29,865 bases of DNA from a virus, in IMG/VR virus record IMGVR_UViG_3300032006_000056, positions 1 through 29,865 of that record, one strand, 5' to 3'. Shown here one piece after another: positions 29,358-29,865 of this stretch. The notes beneath the pieces were generated by a model that did no database searches, was not told the origin of the DNA, and saw only the letters and a list, made by a program, of their open reading frames with translations. The position numbers were made by a program, and so were the translations under genes. Positions within the stretch are counted from its first letter, which is position 1. Each line of letters starts with the position of its first letter.

Positions 29358-29386
29358 ATTCTAGGCCAACCCTCCCAGTTTGGCAA
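29358..29386 (-). promoter_or_regulatory. Sigma70-type promoter for the GP88-like gene
   Basis: Minus strand: TTGCCA (-35, 29381-29386), a 17-bp spacer, TAGAAT (-10, 29358-29363). Each hexamer matches the consensus at five of six positions. It lies 46 bp before the start codon, and the repeat array is immediately upstream of it. Confidence 0.75.
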
Positions 29387-29424
29387 AAGAGCCGCAAAAA
29401 CCTCCGAGGGTAAACACCCAAAAA

Positions 29425-29565
29425 CGGACGCAAACTCGACGCGGACTCGACGCGGACTCGACGCGGACTCGGGCGGAACTCGGACTCGAACTCGGACGGA
29501 ACTCGGGCGGAACTCGGGCGGAACTCGGGCGGAACTCGGACGCAAACTCGAGCGAACTCGGACGC
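29425..29565. repeat. 11-bp repeats with an ACTCG core upstream of the GP88-like promoter
   Basis: The core ACTCG recurs about 13 times, mostly 11 bp apart (unit GGGCGGAACTC or GACGCGGACTC), with a few 6, 10 and 12-bp steps. It lies between the terminator of the upstream gene and the promoter of the GP88-like gene, and is non-coding. The helical-turn period suggests a protein lattice or a structural role. Confidence 0.85.
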
Positions 29566-29567
29566 AC

Positions 29568-29601
29568 AAAAAAAGGCCCCTGAAGAATTTTCAGGGGCCT
29601 T
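29568..29601 (-). terminator. Rho-independent terminator after the right-edge gene
   Basis: Minus-strand stem of about 11 bp (29573-29583 with 29591-29601, AAGGCCCCTGA / TCAGGGGCCTT), a 7-nt loop, then seven Us from the As at 29568-29574. It is 24 nt after the stop codon at 29625. Confidence 0.92.
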
Positions 29602-29624
29602 CGAGACTCGAGCTTCAAAAACGG

Positions 29625-29865
29625 CTAGTCAACAACCGCCCTAAGCCCTGCACCATTCCAATGTTTTATGACACCCTCCAGATCGTCCCCGGAATATCGC
29701 AAAACGTAAACGGGTTGCTTGGGGACATACCCATACCAGTTCAAGTAACCAAAACGAAATACATCACAGTCATCGGGCGAAGGGAGAGTCCCATCGGCCC
29801 AAGGCTCGCCCGGCTCCATTGGCTCCAGTGTCTTAATCCAACACTCATCGAAGTGCCCTGGCACC
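29625..29865 (-). CDS. Hypothetical protein, partial at the right edge
   Basis: 79 or more residues; the frame remains open to the edge. The only start-like codon is a GTG at 29862-29864, so the true start probably lies outside. Trp/Tyr- and Pro/Asp-rich: CWIKTLEPMEPGEPWADGTL, then FRFGYLNWYGYVPKQPVYVL and VIKHWNGAGLRAVVD. The pattern looks like a small globular beta protein. No family recognised. A terminator follows. Confidence 0.6.
   Translation of the reverse strand, partial: VPGHFDECWIKTLEPMEPGEPWADGTLPSPDDCDVFRFGYLNWYGYVPKQPVYVLRYSGDDLEGVIKHWNGAGLRAVVD

Noticed and set aside
29225-29618. Minus-strand ORFs of Arg/Ser/Pro repeats and a plus-strand ORF at 29380-29583
   Set aside because: They lie on the 11-bp non-coding array, cross the promoter and terminator, and have no ribosome site.

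Overview
The window looks like part of the late (virion) module of a tailed marine phage, most likely a short-tailed (podovirus-like) phage of an alphaproteobacterium. The terminase, portal, scaffold, capsid, connector and tail genes have the character of HMO-2011-like or related pelagic phages. That assignment rests on protein character recalled from family knowledge, not on a search. Every gene I accept is on the minus strand, so the module reads from right to left. Genes are packed with 1-4 nt stop/start overlaps (TAATG, TGATG, ATGA) and there are no tRNAs.

Right end (27.8-29.9 kb): a partial unknown gene, a GP88-like gene with a good sigma70-type promoter, and a 47-residue membrane protein gene that I found by hand. 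Each is closed by its own rho-independent terminator. Between them and terL lie about 500 bp of non-coding DNA with A-tracts phased at 10-11 bp, CTCGAAC heptamer repeats, a hairpin, an 18-bp perfect palindrome and, 15 bp before the terL start, a 14-bp perfect palindrome identical to a bacterial chromosomal parS core. This is a candidate origin, packaging or partition/control region.

Head module (16.2-27.8 kb): terL, several small unknown genes, a 351-aa unknown, portal, then a run of small membrane-associated proteins (one with a lipobox, one with an EF-hand, one a 3-TM GTA-type holin), then a GroES-like co-chaperonin, scaffold, two structural genes and the major capsid protein, followed by a strong terminator. 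Inside the membrane-protein run is a 27-codon gene whose product closely resembles PqqA, the ribosomal precursor peptide of pyrroloquinoline quinone, including the Glu-x3-Tyr motif. It has a Shine-Dalgarno sequence and is coupled to both neighbours. I consider it the most interesting gene in the window.

Tail module (1-16.1 kb): virion proteins, connector proteins resembling P22 gp4 and the SU10 adaptor, a Rossmann-like enzyme, repeat proteins, a tail fibre with near-identical 65-aa repeats and a C-terminal S74 self-cleaving chaperone domain, a P22 gp10-like tail hub, and large glycine- or glutamine-rich proteins that probably act in tail assembly or DNA ejection. The left edge cuts a gene inside a perfect 27-bp tandem repeat. 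No endolysin, small terminase, integrase, polymerase or pqq biosynthesis enzyme is visible here.
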